The translations under genes and the position numbers were made by a program. 64,000 bases of DNA from NCBI RefSeq assembly GCF_003337275.1, contig NZ_QPJQ01000006.1, positions 1 through 64,000 on the forward strand, given 5' to 3'. The number at the start of each line of letters is the position of its first letter. Position 1 is the stretch's first letter. The notes under the pieces are model-generated. The model had not been told where the DNA came from. It was given only the letters and a program-made list of their open reading frames with translations, and did no database searches. Source of the DNA: Marinomonas foliarum (GTDB taxonomy: Bacteria; Pseudomonadota; Gammaproteobacteria; Pseudomonadales; Marinomonadaceae). Below are positions 1 to 8,594 of this stretch, piece by piece.

Positions 1-98
1 CTGCTTTATCTGTGGTAAGAAGAAGTGTATCAACTTCAGCAGTTGGCTTCTTCTACACCTGATTTGCAGTGTCGCACTTATTATCTGAATTTAGGGGT
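1..98. mobile_element. possible terminal segment of an IS30-type element at the hsdR break
   Basis: The hsdR reading frame matches the family up to about position 96 and then runs into unrelated codons that stop at 53. Read on the minus strand, the sequence just past the break begins with CCTAAATTCAGATAATAAG and continues GTGCGACACT, which resembles IS30-type terminal inverted repeats (TA.ATTCA followed by a GCGACA-like block). On the plus strand the same bases encode a short tail ending VALII, reminiscent of IS30 transposase C-termini. Only about 95 bases are present before the window edge, so neither a transposase nor a second inverted repeat can be seen. The family assignment is tentative; the break itself is firmer. 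Confidence 0.3.
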
Positions 99-2641
99 AT
101 TAAGAATTTCAGAAACCAGAACAGCTTTTCCCACGCTACTATTTCGTAAGGCATGATGGAGGCCATTTGCCCATATATTTTCACAAACTGCTTCGCTTTA
201 ATTTTAAAGTCGATTTTTCCATCGTGCTCCAGCTCCAATTCGTAATCAAAACGAGCAGCAGCCTGATCAATGATGGGGCTAAGCATTTGAGCATCTTCGT
301 TGTTAAAATAACGCTGCACAAAATTTTCGATTTCATACCATTCGTAAACACCAGCATCGTCAAGCGCGTCTTTTAGCTCATGCAGTACGTTAATGTCCGT
401 GGCTTGAGATAACGATGTCGCAGTATAAAACGGATCGAAAGCAGCCTGGATATCCTCGGCGGCATTGAAAAAGTCCAGCACAAACAGGTCTTCAGTTTTC
501 TTACCCAATTTGGGCGCACTGCGGTTAAGGCGTGACAGAGCTTGAACACAGAGTACCCCTGCTAATTTTTTGTCCACATACATGGCACACAATTTAGGCT
601 GGTCAAATCCCGTTAAATACTTGTTAGCCACTACCAACAAACGGTAGTCATCGGTGTCAAATTTATCCTTGGTGTCGGCCTCAGAAAAGCCGTTCACATC
701 AGCTTCTGTATACTCGATGCCATCTACTTCTTTGCTGCCAGAAAATGCAACCAACACCTTAAAAGGATTGCCCTGCTCCTCTAAAATACGTTTTATAGCC
801 TGATAATAGCGAATGGCAGATTCAATGCTTTGCGTCACCACCATGCCCTTGGCTTTGCCTTTCAATTTTTTGGTGTTCACAATTTGAGGCACAAAATGCT
901 CTAGCATGATCTCCGCTTTGGTATTGATGGTTTGCTGGCTGCTTTCAACGTAATTTCTTAGCTTTTTCTGCGCTTTCTTGGTGTCAAATTCCGGGTTTTC
1001 GGCAATGGATTTTTCAATTTCGTAATAGCTTTTAAAGGTGGTGTAATTGGCCAGCACATCTAAAATAAACCCTTCTTCTATGGCCTGTTTCATTGAATAA
1101 AGATGGAACGGTTTGAACGAGCCGTCTTCTTTTCGCTGGCCAAATTTTTCCAAAGTGCTGTTCTTTGGCGTTGCCGTAAATGCCAGATAGGAGGCATTGC
1201 CGCGCATTTTGCGTGACTGCATTGCTTGCAGAATTTTGTCTTGTGCGTCTTCGGCTTCGTCTACGTCAGACTTACCCATCGCTCGATTCATATTGTCATG
1301 CGCCGAACCAGACTGAGAACTGTGCGCTTCGTCAATGATTACTGCAAAGCGTTTGTCACTGAGGTCGGCAATGCCATCTATAATAAACGGGAATTTTTGG
1401 ATGGTGGTGATGATGACTTTTTTGCCACTTTCCAGCGCCAGCTTAAGCTCTGAAGATTTAAAGGCAGGCGCAACGATGTTCTTAACTTCTGAAAACTCTT
1501 TGATGTTGTCACGCAGCTGTTTGTCCAGCAAACGTCGGTCTGTCACCACGATCACCGAGTCAAACAAGGGTCGATCCAAGGGTTTTCCACCGGCCACGGC
1601 TTCATTGGCTGGGTAAGTTTCAATCAGCTGATAGGCCGCCCACGTGATCGAGTTAGATTTACCAGAGCCAGCCGAGTGTTGAATCAAATACGTATGGCCG
1701 ACGCCTTTTTCAGCTGCGTGTTTAACCAGTTCGCGCACAACATGCAATTGATGATAGCGCGGGAAAAACAAGGTGCGCTTTGTTAAGGGATCTTTGCTAC
1801 TTCCGTCTAGCCGTACGAAGTGTTGAATGATATTGGCCAGGCTTTCTTTAGTAAAAACCTCTTGCCACAGATAAGCGGTTTTATGTCCATTGGGATTGGC
1901 GGGGTTGCCTTTGCCATGGTTTTGCCCTTTGTTAAAAGGCAAAAAGAACGTGCTTTTTCCTGCTAACTTGGTAGTCATATACACTTCGTCAGTGTCTACC
2001 GCCATGTGCACCAAACAGCGGCCAAACTGCAACAAGGGCTGCGTGGCGTCTCGGTCTTCGCGGTACTGCTTTTGCCCGTGGTAGAGGGCATTCTGGCCCG
2101 TCCAGGCGTTTTTTAGTTCAAGTGTAATTAGCGGCATGCCATTAATGAACAACACCATATCAATTTCTTGCAGCGGGTTAGCTAACGAGTAACGAAGCTG
2201 TCGTGTGCAGCTGAATAGATTGTTTGAAAAACGAAGGTGAACCGAATCACTGCTGCTGACCAGCGGCGCGGGATACATAAGGATAAAATGTGCATCATCA
2301 ACACTGAGGCCTTTTTTCAACACCTGCAAAATACCATTTTTCTTGATCAGACGATCATATCGCTCTAGCAGTTTCCGCTGCCAATCTACTGGGTTATTTT
2401 GCTTTAGCTTGGCAAGTTCGGATTCTTGCGTTTGTTCCAAAAACTGCCAAAACAACCGTTCGTCTAGGGCATACTGTTGATTAAAATCTTGGGGGAAGCC
2501 GGCTACATAGCCGCAATGGCTATCGTTGTAGCTTGGCTTGGCCGCATCTGATATTTGACCACTTGTGGCTTCGAGGCTACTACCCGTTAACGCATGTTCA
2601 ATCGCTGCCTCTAAGGCTTGCTCATTAGTTTGACTGACCAT
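53..2641 (-). pseudogene. hsdR: type I restriction enzyme R subunit HsdR, C-terminally truncated
   Basis: This is the motor and nuclease subunit of a type I restriction enzyme, which translocates unmodified DNA and cleaves it at a distance. Visible parts, counted from the TTG at 2692, are a PD-(D/E)xK nuclease site (D178 with an ELK triad near 192-194), a Walker A loop HSAGSGKS, the DEAH box IIDEAH and motif III AFTATP. I prefer the ATG at 2641: it has AGGGAG just upstream and begins MVSQTNEQALEAA, as usual for HsdR. Family members usually exceed 1,000 residues. Here the homologous sequence ends at FLKFLIP and is followed by about 13 unrelated residues, so the C-terminal assembly region is missing. 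It is the last gene of the hsd operon. The motor may fold, but integration into the HsdMS complex is doubtful. Confidence 0.85.
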
Positions 2642-2761
2642 AAACTCCCTACCTGTTGATTTTTTTGACGCAGTGTCAGTGTGCTCAGTCAAATGACCGT
2701 CGAATGAGATTTTATGCCCTCACCCTATTCCGGCAATAACTGCAAATAGTTCAAGCTTCGA

Positions 2762-4756
2762 TCAACTGTAATACAACGAACCCTTCTCTGCGTAATGTTG
2801 TCGAAGGGTGCTCAGCATGTCATCTTGGTGCACCTGAATCCCTGTTACACCCCACTGGTACGCCATTTTTTCGTAAGTGTTAAAGAGTGCTTTCAGTTTT
2901 AGTGAGTCATACCTAGGCTTGCTATCAAAATCTGCTTTTTTCTTTAAAACTGTCTGGTTGCTGTATGATGAGTTCTCACCAGGACTTAACAACACCAGGT
3001 TGCCAAAAGCATCCAAAGCATTATGATCCACCCTGTTTTTGTACTCCTCATTTTGCGGATGCACATGCTCCACCGAATTTTTGGAGGTAATGCGATAAGC
3101 TTTCAGCTTGCCGTCTGTTTTATCCCCTTTCTTCCAGAGCAAGTACTCAAGCTTTTGAAACCAGTAATGCTCGAATTTGGTGCCTAAGGAATCAGCGAAG
3201 TACGCTTCTTTATTAGACCACCCAGTTAAAACTGGGTGTTGCCCCTTTGCAATCTTGAAGCTGGCTTCTTTTTGAGTTTCTCTGGTTAACGAAAGCTGGT
3301 TATCGAGCTGTTCCAAGGTTGCCAATACCTGTTCTTCATCCATATCTGGATGTTCTACCAAGCGGCCTAGCAACGCTGTCAGCCAATAATGGGCAGAACG
3401 ATCACCAGTAAAATTGCGCACGGCCTGTAACTGCACTAGGTTGCTTAACTCCTTTGCGGTGCGGTTAATGTAGTATTTTCCGCTTGATAGCGAACGGCTA
3501 ATGCTGGTTAAGCGTAAATGAGCGTCTTCACGGTCGTCGTGCTCAACCCATTTCACTACCCAGGTATCAAACTGGTAACGTACCTGCCACAGCAGTTCGA
3601 TAAAGGCTTTGATTTCGGCTTCATCCTGTTTTACCAGAACGTCAAAGCACGCTAGAAGATTACCCGCTTTAATGCGTGGTTCTAAATCATCCCAACCGTT
3701 GCGGGCACAGAAGATTCTGAGGGTATGAATTAACAGTAATTCAAAACTAATAATGGAGCGGCAATAGACGGTTTCTAAATCAATATTCTCTGTGCCGTCA
3801 GTCTGCGCTTGCTCCACAGTATTATCTTGATTATCTCCGGCATTCACCTCCGCCAACAGCATGGTAACCGATTTTCCTATAGCCAGCTCGGCCCTAGGTG
3901 CGCTTTCCGCCACAACAAACGCAGTGCTGAACTGCTTCAGATCATTGTATTCAAGTGCATTCCACTTTGCCTTATCGAACAATTGCCGCAGGGAGCGCTC
4001 GAAGTAGTTTTCCAGATGCTCACAGGCCTGCCATATTTTGCTGTACAGTGCCTTGTCAGTGTTGATCTTTTTCAACAGTCTGGCTTTAAGCAAATCTACT
4101 GGTTCTAACTGAATGCCAGCGGTGTTCATGCTGGAGAATAAACGATTCAGATCCATTTCTACTGGCACGATATTGTTTACCCAAACCACGTTTTTGTAGA
4201 GGTAATCGGCAAAAGCCTCCAGGTCGAAGCCATCAACTCCACTCAATTTTTCAACTTGCTGCTTTAACACTTTCAAATTAGCTGCCAGCGGGCGCAAGTA
4301 CTCATCTCGTTTAATTTCCTCATCGCCTGGTCGTGGCAAGTCCTTCAGCCCCGCAAAGCTACCGAGCAAGTGGCTGACCGAATCACGAATTTCAAAACCA
4401 AGGCGAGATTGGTTGCCGAGCACCGACACCGCAGCCAGTTCACATGGCACACCTGCCGCTTTGAAGGCGATAGAAACCAACATCAGTGTCGTGGTGCGCT
4501 GCTGGCCGTCAATTAACTCGTACACTTCATGCTTGGTGCTATCACGACGAGCAGACAGTGCACTGCCTATAAAGTACTGGGCCTCTCCCGTTTCAAACGC
4601 TGTTTTTATGTCTTCGAACAGCTTCACTGCATCTTCATCAGTCCAAACATAAGGCCGTTGGTAGCTGGGAACCAGAAAACTCAATTTACGCTCATGTACT
4701 TGCTGTAAAGTCAGTAGTTCGGTATTTACGTGTTGCTGGTTTGCGATTGTATTCAT
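2762..4756 (-). CDS. DUF262/DUF1524 protein (GmrSD-like)
   Basis: A 664-residue protein. The N-terminal DUF262 (ParB/Srx-like) domain shows the motifs PSYQRPYVW (about residues 30-38) and DGQQRTTTL. The C-terminal DUF1524 HNH-type domain shows EHVHPQNEE, then a GNLVLLS element and paired Asn residues. In GmrSD-type enzymes the DUF262 part uses nucleotide and DUF1524 cuts modified DNA, so this is a likely modification-dependent restriction enzyme. That role is inferred from the family. The start ATG overlaps the stop of the upstream DUF262 gene (ATGA) and is preceded by GGAGG, so the two are translationally coupled. It lies between that gene and hsdR in the hsd operon. No interruption is visible, unlike hsdR and hsdM. 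Confidence 0.85.
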   Translation of the reverse strand: MNTIANQQHVNTELLTLQQVHERKLSFLVPSYQRPYVWTDEDAVKLFEDIKTAFETGEAQYFIGSALSARRDSTKHEVYELIDGQQRTTTLMLVSIAFKAAGVPCELAAVSVLGNQSRLGFEIRDSVSHLLGSFAGLKDLPRPGDEEIKRDEYLRPLAANLKVLKQQVEKLSGVDGFDLEAFADYLYKNVVWVNNIVPVEMDLNRLFSSMNTAGIQLEPVDLLKARLLKKINTDKALYSKIWQACEHLENYFERSLRQLFDKAKWNALEYNDLKQFSTAFVVAESAPRAELAIGKSVTMLLAEVNAGDNQDNTVEQAQTDGTENIDLETVYCRSIISFELLLIHTLRIFCARNGWDDLEPRIKAGNLLACFDVLVKQDEAEIKAFIELLWQVRYQFDTWVVKWVEHDDREDAHLRLTSISRSLSSGKYYINRTAKELSNLVQLQAVRNFTGDRSAHYWLTALLGRLVEHPDMDEEQVLATLEQLDNQLSLTRETQKEASFKIAKGQHPVLTGWSNKEAYFADSLGTKFEHYWFQKLEYLLWKKGDKTDGKLKAYRITSKNSVEHVHPQNEEYKNRVDHNALDAFGNLVLLSPGENSSYSNQTVLKKKADFDSKPRYDSLKLKALFNTYEKMAYQWGVTGIQVHQDDMLSTLRQHYAEKGSLYYS

Positions 4757-6147
4757 TGTAAGCCTCCAGCCACTTTAACGGTTAACGCTTGGGCGAAGCC
4801 TTGTTTGTAATCTTCCGAAGCTAGATTAAGTTCAAAGAATTCGTTGACCTTACCCATATAGCGTTTTTTCACGCTACTTTTATCTGGCTCCAAATTATTA
4901 CCATCCACGGTGAGCTTGAACTTATCCAGATAGGCGAAGCATTGTTCGGGCGTGTAGCTAAGGGCTATCCAGTCCAGAACTGGAGTCTCCCTGACAAAGG
5001 CATAAACCGAGTTTTCACGCACGGCCTTCTGGTTGCTTACACGGCGAGAATAAACCACCCGGAACAGTTTTTTGGATGCTGCTTCCAACTGGCATTCCCC
5101 AAACTGGCTGATGTATTGCAGTAAACACGCCTTGTATAACCCTTCGAGATAACCGCAGCCCTCGAGCTCTTTCAGCCAAGCAATGAAGGATTGAAAGCCA
5201 GGCAAATGAGGTAAATCGGGCTTGTGCCAATAATGCTGGTACAGGCTTTGGAAATAGCTCAAATAGCGAATACTGTTCACACCAGCGTTCAGTGGCTGGC
5301 GAAGCTCATAACCCTGCTGGTACAAATGTTGGCTGACCTCGCCAGCCAACCCTACTTGACGATGCACACGCACAAACGAGACATCTGCACCTCTTCCGGT
5401 TTGTTGAGCCAGCTCGGTTACAATAGTGTCACGCACCTGTTTCTTTTGTTGGTGCGAGGGCAGTTCACGCATGTTGATCCGCTGCCAATAACGGCCCTTT
5501 AACAGTGCGCTGACGGTATCATCCAGCTTGCCCAATGATTCCCACTGCTTAGCAAAGGTTTTTTGATGTAGGGTGTCTATGGCTCGCAAGTGATGCGCCT
5601 TGATAATATCCGGGCCACCCAGCCTAACACCACCGGTATTCTGCGTTTCGAAGAAACGGTAAGCGTCGTCTTCCGTTTGGGTAATTACCACAGTGAACTG
5701 TAGCTTCTGAAAATCCATTAGCGTTTGCAAATACTCAGGCTGAGCACTGAAAGTATCTTGTAGCCACTTCAGGTTGTGCTTGATCTGCTGTTGGCTAATT
5801 GGGTGTTCGTATTCCAACGTGCTGACCAACTGTTGGCTGTCATCCCATTGCAGCAGGCAAGCGATTAGGGCCAAAGTCGTCACCCTTTGCTGGCCATCAA
5901 TGATATTCAATTTCCCGTTTGCCTGATGCAAAATTAAACTGCCAAGGTAGTAAGGCAGCTCCGGTGTTTGTTTGTTGTGATCGGCAATATCCCCCAGTAA
6001 TTGCGCCAGTTGCTGATCTTGCCAGCGATAAGGCCGTTGATACTCAGGGATGGTTAGTGCTCCGCTTACAGGCTGACCATTGCTCGTCATAGGCAGCTGG
6101 CCTTGCAATAGGTTTGCTGCAGAGCACGTTAAAACGGCGACCGTCAT
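4753..6147 (-). CDS. DUF262 domain protein
   Basis: A 464-residue protein with the DUF262 signature: PEYQRPYRW near residues 33-41 and IIDGQQRVTTLAL near 80. It lacks the clear HNH motif that ends its downstream neighbour, so it looks like a GmrS-like partner or a stand-alone DUF262 protein. AAGGAAAAAGA precedes the ATG. Its start overlaps the stop of the DUF4268 gene and its own stop overlaps the next start, giving tight coupling of three accessory genes inside a type I restriction operon. Nucleotide-dependent DNA cleavage or sensing together with the downstream DUF262/DUF1524 protein is an inference from family and context. Confidence 0.8.
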   Translation of the reverse strand: MTVAVLTCSAANLLQGQLPMTSNGQPVSGALTIPEYQRPYRWQDQQLAQLLGDIADHNKQTPELPYYLGSLILHQANGKLNIIDGQQRVTTLALIACLLQWDDSQQLVSTLEYEHPISQQQIKHNLKWLQDTFSAQPEYLQTLMDFQKLQFTVVITQTEDDAYRFFETQNTGGVRLGGPDIIKAHHLRAIDTLHQKTFAKQWESLGKLDDTVSALLKGRYWQRINMRELPSHQQKKQVRDTIVTELAQQTGRGADVSFVRVHRQVGLAGEVSQHLYQQGYELRQPLNAGVNSIRYLSYFQSLYQHYWHKPDLPHLPGFQSFIAWLKELEGCGYLEGLYKACLLQYISQFGECQLEAASKKLFRVVYSRRVSNQKAVRENSVYAFVRETPVLDWIALSYTPEQCFAYLDKFKLTVDGNNLEPDKSSVKKRYMGKVNEFFELNLASEDYKQGFAQALTVKVAGGLQ

Positions 6148-7307
6148 TCTTTTTCCTTTTGCTTTAAACCTTCAGCCGCTGTTTGCAGCGGTCCTTTTAA
6201 GGCTTTTTCTAACTTTGTCATCTGCTCTAAGTGCCACGCAACCGCTTTGGGCCAATTGTCTCTATTAAAACCTTCGACTCGGCTTGAAAACTGGATACGC
6301 GATTGCTTTTTGTCATCAAGGCGAAGCCATTCGAGCGGCTCACCAAAGGCTGAATCTATCTGACCTTTTTGCTTAACCAGTTCGTCAAACAGCCATTTGT
6401 TCTCATCACCGTTGGCACGGCTCAGCCATAGTTCAACACGTAGCTCTTTTTGATTGAAAATCAAGCTAAATGGACAACCTGTTACCCCTGAGCCAGCACA
6501 TAACCAATGATCTTTAGTGGTACTAATATTGTTATAGAGTTGGCAAGAGCTTTTCTGAAACGCCTCTAAGGCACGCTCCCAGTACTCGCGACGCACCGTA
6601 TGGCGGTTTTTAAGGACCACTTCGGTGGTTTTTTCTTCCGCTTCCTTGGCATTAATGCCGATCATCAATTCTTTCGCTTCTGGCGTTGGGATGATCTGGT
6701 CAATATTAATCAGGAGCTGTTCACCCAGTGAATAAGGCGTGATTTTGAAGCAGGCAATGCTAATGCCTTGACCCAATAACCACAGCGCTGTGCTGGTCAC
6801 TTCTTTGCGAAAGTTTGCAGCAACTAGCATAATGCGCTGGCTGTTACCCAGGTTGAGCTTTAACTCATCGAGATCGGGCGCATCCAAAAACTCACATATT
6901 CTCGCCGAAGCACTTGCAGGGGCATTTAACAGGTCAACCTCTGCTGTTACAGCCTCATAGCGGTCTAAGTACTGCTGGTAAATGTCAACTATTTGCGCTT
7001 TGGTTAAACTTGCACAGTAAGAGGCATATTTAAGCGCTTGCCACACCACATCGCGGCCACTGTCGTCCAGCTTGTTTTCGATAATGACCAAGTTGCCATC
7101 TTTATCCAATGCCAGTAAATCTAAGCGTTCACGGGTGTCATCAAAGCCATCAAACTCCTTTTGAATAATCAGTAGCTCTTCACCCAGTGCGGAAGGCTCG
7201 TGTGCCAACCATTCCTGAAGATGCTTGCGCTCAGTAAAGCCCAACTCACTGAACTTCTTTGTCCTAACAGGACTAATCCTGTTGGTTTGATGATTTACCG
7301 TGAACAT
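6144..7307 (-). CDS. DUF4268 protein with PD-(D/E)xK nuclease-like N-terminus
   Basis: A 387-residue protein. Residues 60-80 carry a restriction-endonuclease-like core, RLDLLALDKDGNLVIIENK, with D63 and the E77-x-K79 pair as the expected metal-binding residues. The C-terminal part (about 225-375) resembles DUF4268, including REYWERAL and the WLFDEL segment. Such proteins are often found near restriction or other defence genes; the substrate is unknown. The gene starts 9 bp after the hsdS stop and overlaps the following DUF262 gene by 4 bp, so it belongs to the hsd operon. It could be a nuclease accessory to the DUF262 pair or an independent anti-phage effector. No damage is visible. Confidence 0.75.
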   Translation of the reverse strand: MFTVNHQTNRISPVRTKKFSELGFTERKHLQEWLAHEPSALGEELLIIQKEFDGFDDTRERLDLLALDKDGNLVIIENKLDDSGRDVVWQALKYASYCASLTKAQIVDIYQQYLDRYEAVTAEVDLLNAPASASARICEFLDAPDLDELKLNLGNSQRIMLVAANFRKEVTSTALWLLGQGISIACFKITPYSLGEQLLINIDQIIPTPEAKELMIGINAKEAEEKTTEVVLKNRHTVRREYWERALEAFQKSSCQLYNNISTTKDHWLCAGSGVTGCPFSLIFNQKELRVELWLSRANGDENKWLFDELVKQKGQIDSAFGEPLEWLRLDDKKQSRIQFSSRVEGFNRDNWPKAVAWHLEQMTKLEKALKGPLQTAAEGLKQKEKE

Positions 7308-7316
7308 ATTCGCGTC

Positions 7317-8594
7317 CTATTGCTCAACCATTTCTGGGGTGATTTTTATTTTTCCTGTCACGGCGCTGTTGATCAGGGTGGTTTTGTATTCTTTAAGCTT
7401 TTCAATCTGCGACTTTTGGATATCAATCGTGCGATTCAGATCTGGCTCAATTCCTTCAATGAACGAAATTATTTCTTGAATTTCATCTTTTGGTGGCACT
7501 GGAACCAATACACTTGCAAGACGATCCCTTGTTAATTTTGGCTGTGCCGCACCAGAAATAAATACCGTATAGTCCAATCCACTTAATAACTCGGCCCAGT
7601 ATTTAAAACCATGAAATTTTGGCTTAATAATATGTGCATGGTTATTTACCCAATACTTTCCAGTTGCAACAAAAGCCAATGGTGTTGACTTGCTTAGCAA
7701 ATTCGCGCCATCTTCAGCGATCAAGATTAAATCTTCATCAAAGATGTAGTCATCAACATAATCGATAACACCACTTGCTCCGTAATACGGATATACGCCC
7801 TGTCTCGACTCTCTCTCAACTGCGCTTATTGGAACTCTTCTACTGTTAAGAAACTCAAACGCATATCTCAATGACATTAAGTTCCAATGCGCTGGAATCT
7901 TGCCAATCCAATCCACACCGGAGTCTTTCATTGGCACATTGGGATCAAGCCCTTGGGTCACCGCCTGTTGGATGATGATCTGCTTACGCTCTTTCAGCAG
8001 GCTAATTTGCTGCTCTTTGATCGCAATCGCTTCGTCTACTTGTGCTGTTTTCTTTTCGAGGTAGTTGGCTATCAGCTTTTGTGTATCTTCAAGGATCTCG
8101 AATATTGGCAGTCTTTTAAAATCAAGAAAGCTTAAGTTTTGACGCAAGCCCGAACCAAATTTATAGAGCACTTTGGTGGTATCTAAAGCGTGAAGGTAGT
8201 AATGAAGGAATCGAGCATCAAAGCCATTTTTTACCCGCAAGTTCAAATATGCGTTTGTGATAATGCCTTTATTTTTTGCCAAGCCAGTTCTTAGACTTAC
8301 TTTATCATTCTGAAGATCGGTACAACGAACAATGATGTCGTCAGGCTCTACCAATTGATAGGTTTCAAACGACTCAGGAACTAGACCGACGAGCTTTTCT
8401 TCTGGCTTAACAACTATATGGCCATAACTTAGGGATAGAACCGTATTCTCCTTCATCCCTTTGTTATTACTCTTACTTTCACTAAAGGCAACAAAGCCAG
8501 GCTTGAGTTCCCACGAACTTGGAATATCTCCTAGCCATTCAACACCTGAATCTTTGTAAGCCTCATATCTCGGCATCAACGCTAAACTTTCCAT
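7317..8594 (-). CDS. hsdS: type I restriction-modification specificity subunit HsdS
   Basis: A 425-residue DNA-recognition subunit. Two target-recognition domains are each introduced by a near-identical phrase: KDSGVEWLGDIPSSWEL near residue 15 and KDSGVDWIGKIPAHWNL near 222. Each is followed by a long helical spacer (EQQISLLKERKQIIIQQAV and SQIEKLKEYKTTLINSAV) that sets the distance between the half-sites. This is the normal symmetrical HsdS layout with two full-length halves, so a bipartite target sequence is expected; the target cannot be read from sequence. Its ATG overlaps the hsdM stop (TAATG) after a GGGAG ribosome-binding site. Confidence 0.93.
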   Translation of the reverse strand: MESLALMPRYEAYKDSGVEWLGDIPSSWELKPGFVAFSESKSNNKGMKENTVLSLSYGHIVVKPEEKLVGLVPESFETYQLVEPDDIIVRCTDLQNDKVSLRTGLAKNKGIITNAYLNLRVKNGFDARFLHYYLHALDTTKVLYKFGSGLRQNLSFLDFKRLPIFEILEDTQKLIANYLEKKTAQVDEAIAIKEQQISLLKERKQIIIQQAVTQGLDPNVPMKDSGVDWIGKIPAHWNLMSLRYAFEFLNSRRVPISAVERESRQGVYPYYGASGVIDYVDDYIFDEDLILIAEDGANLLSKSTPLAFVATGKYWVNNHAHIIKPKFHGFKYWAELLSGLDYTVFISGAAQPKLTRDRLASVLVPVPPKDEIQEIISFIEGIEPDLNRTIDIQKSQIEKLKEYKTTLINSAVTGKIKITPEMVEQ

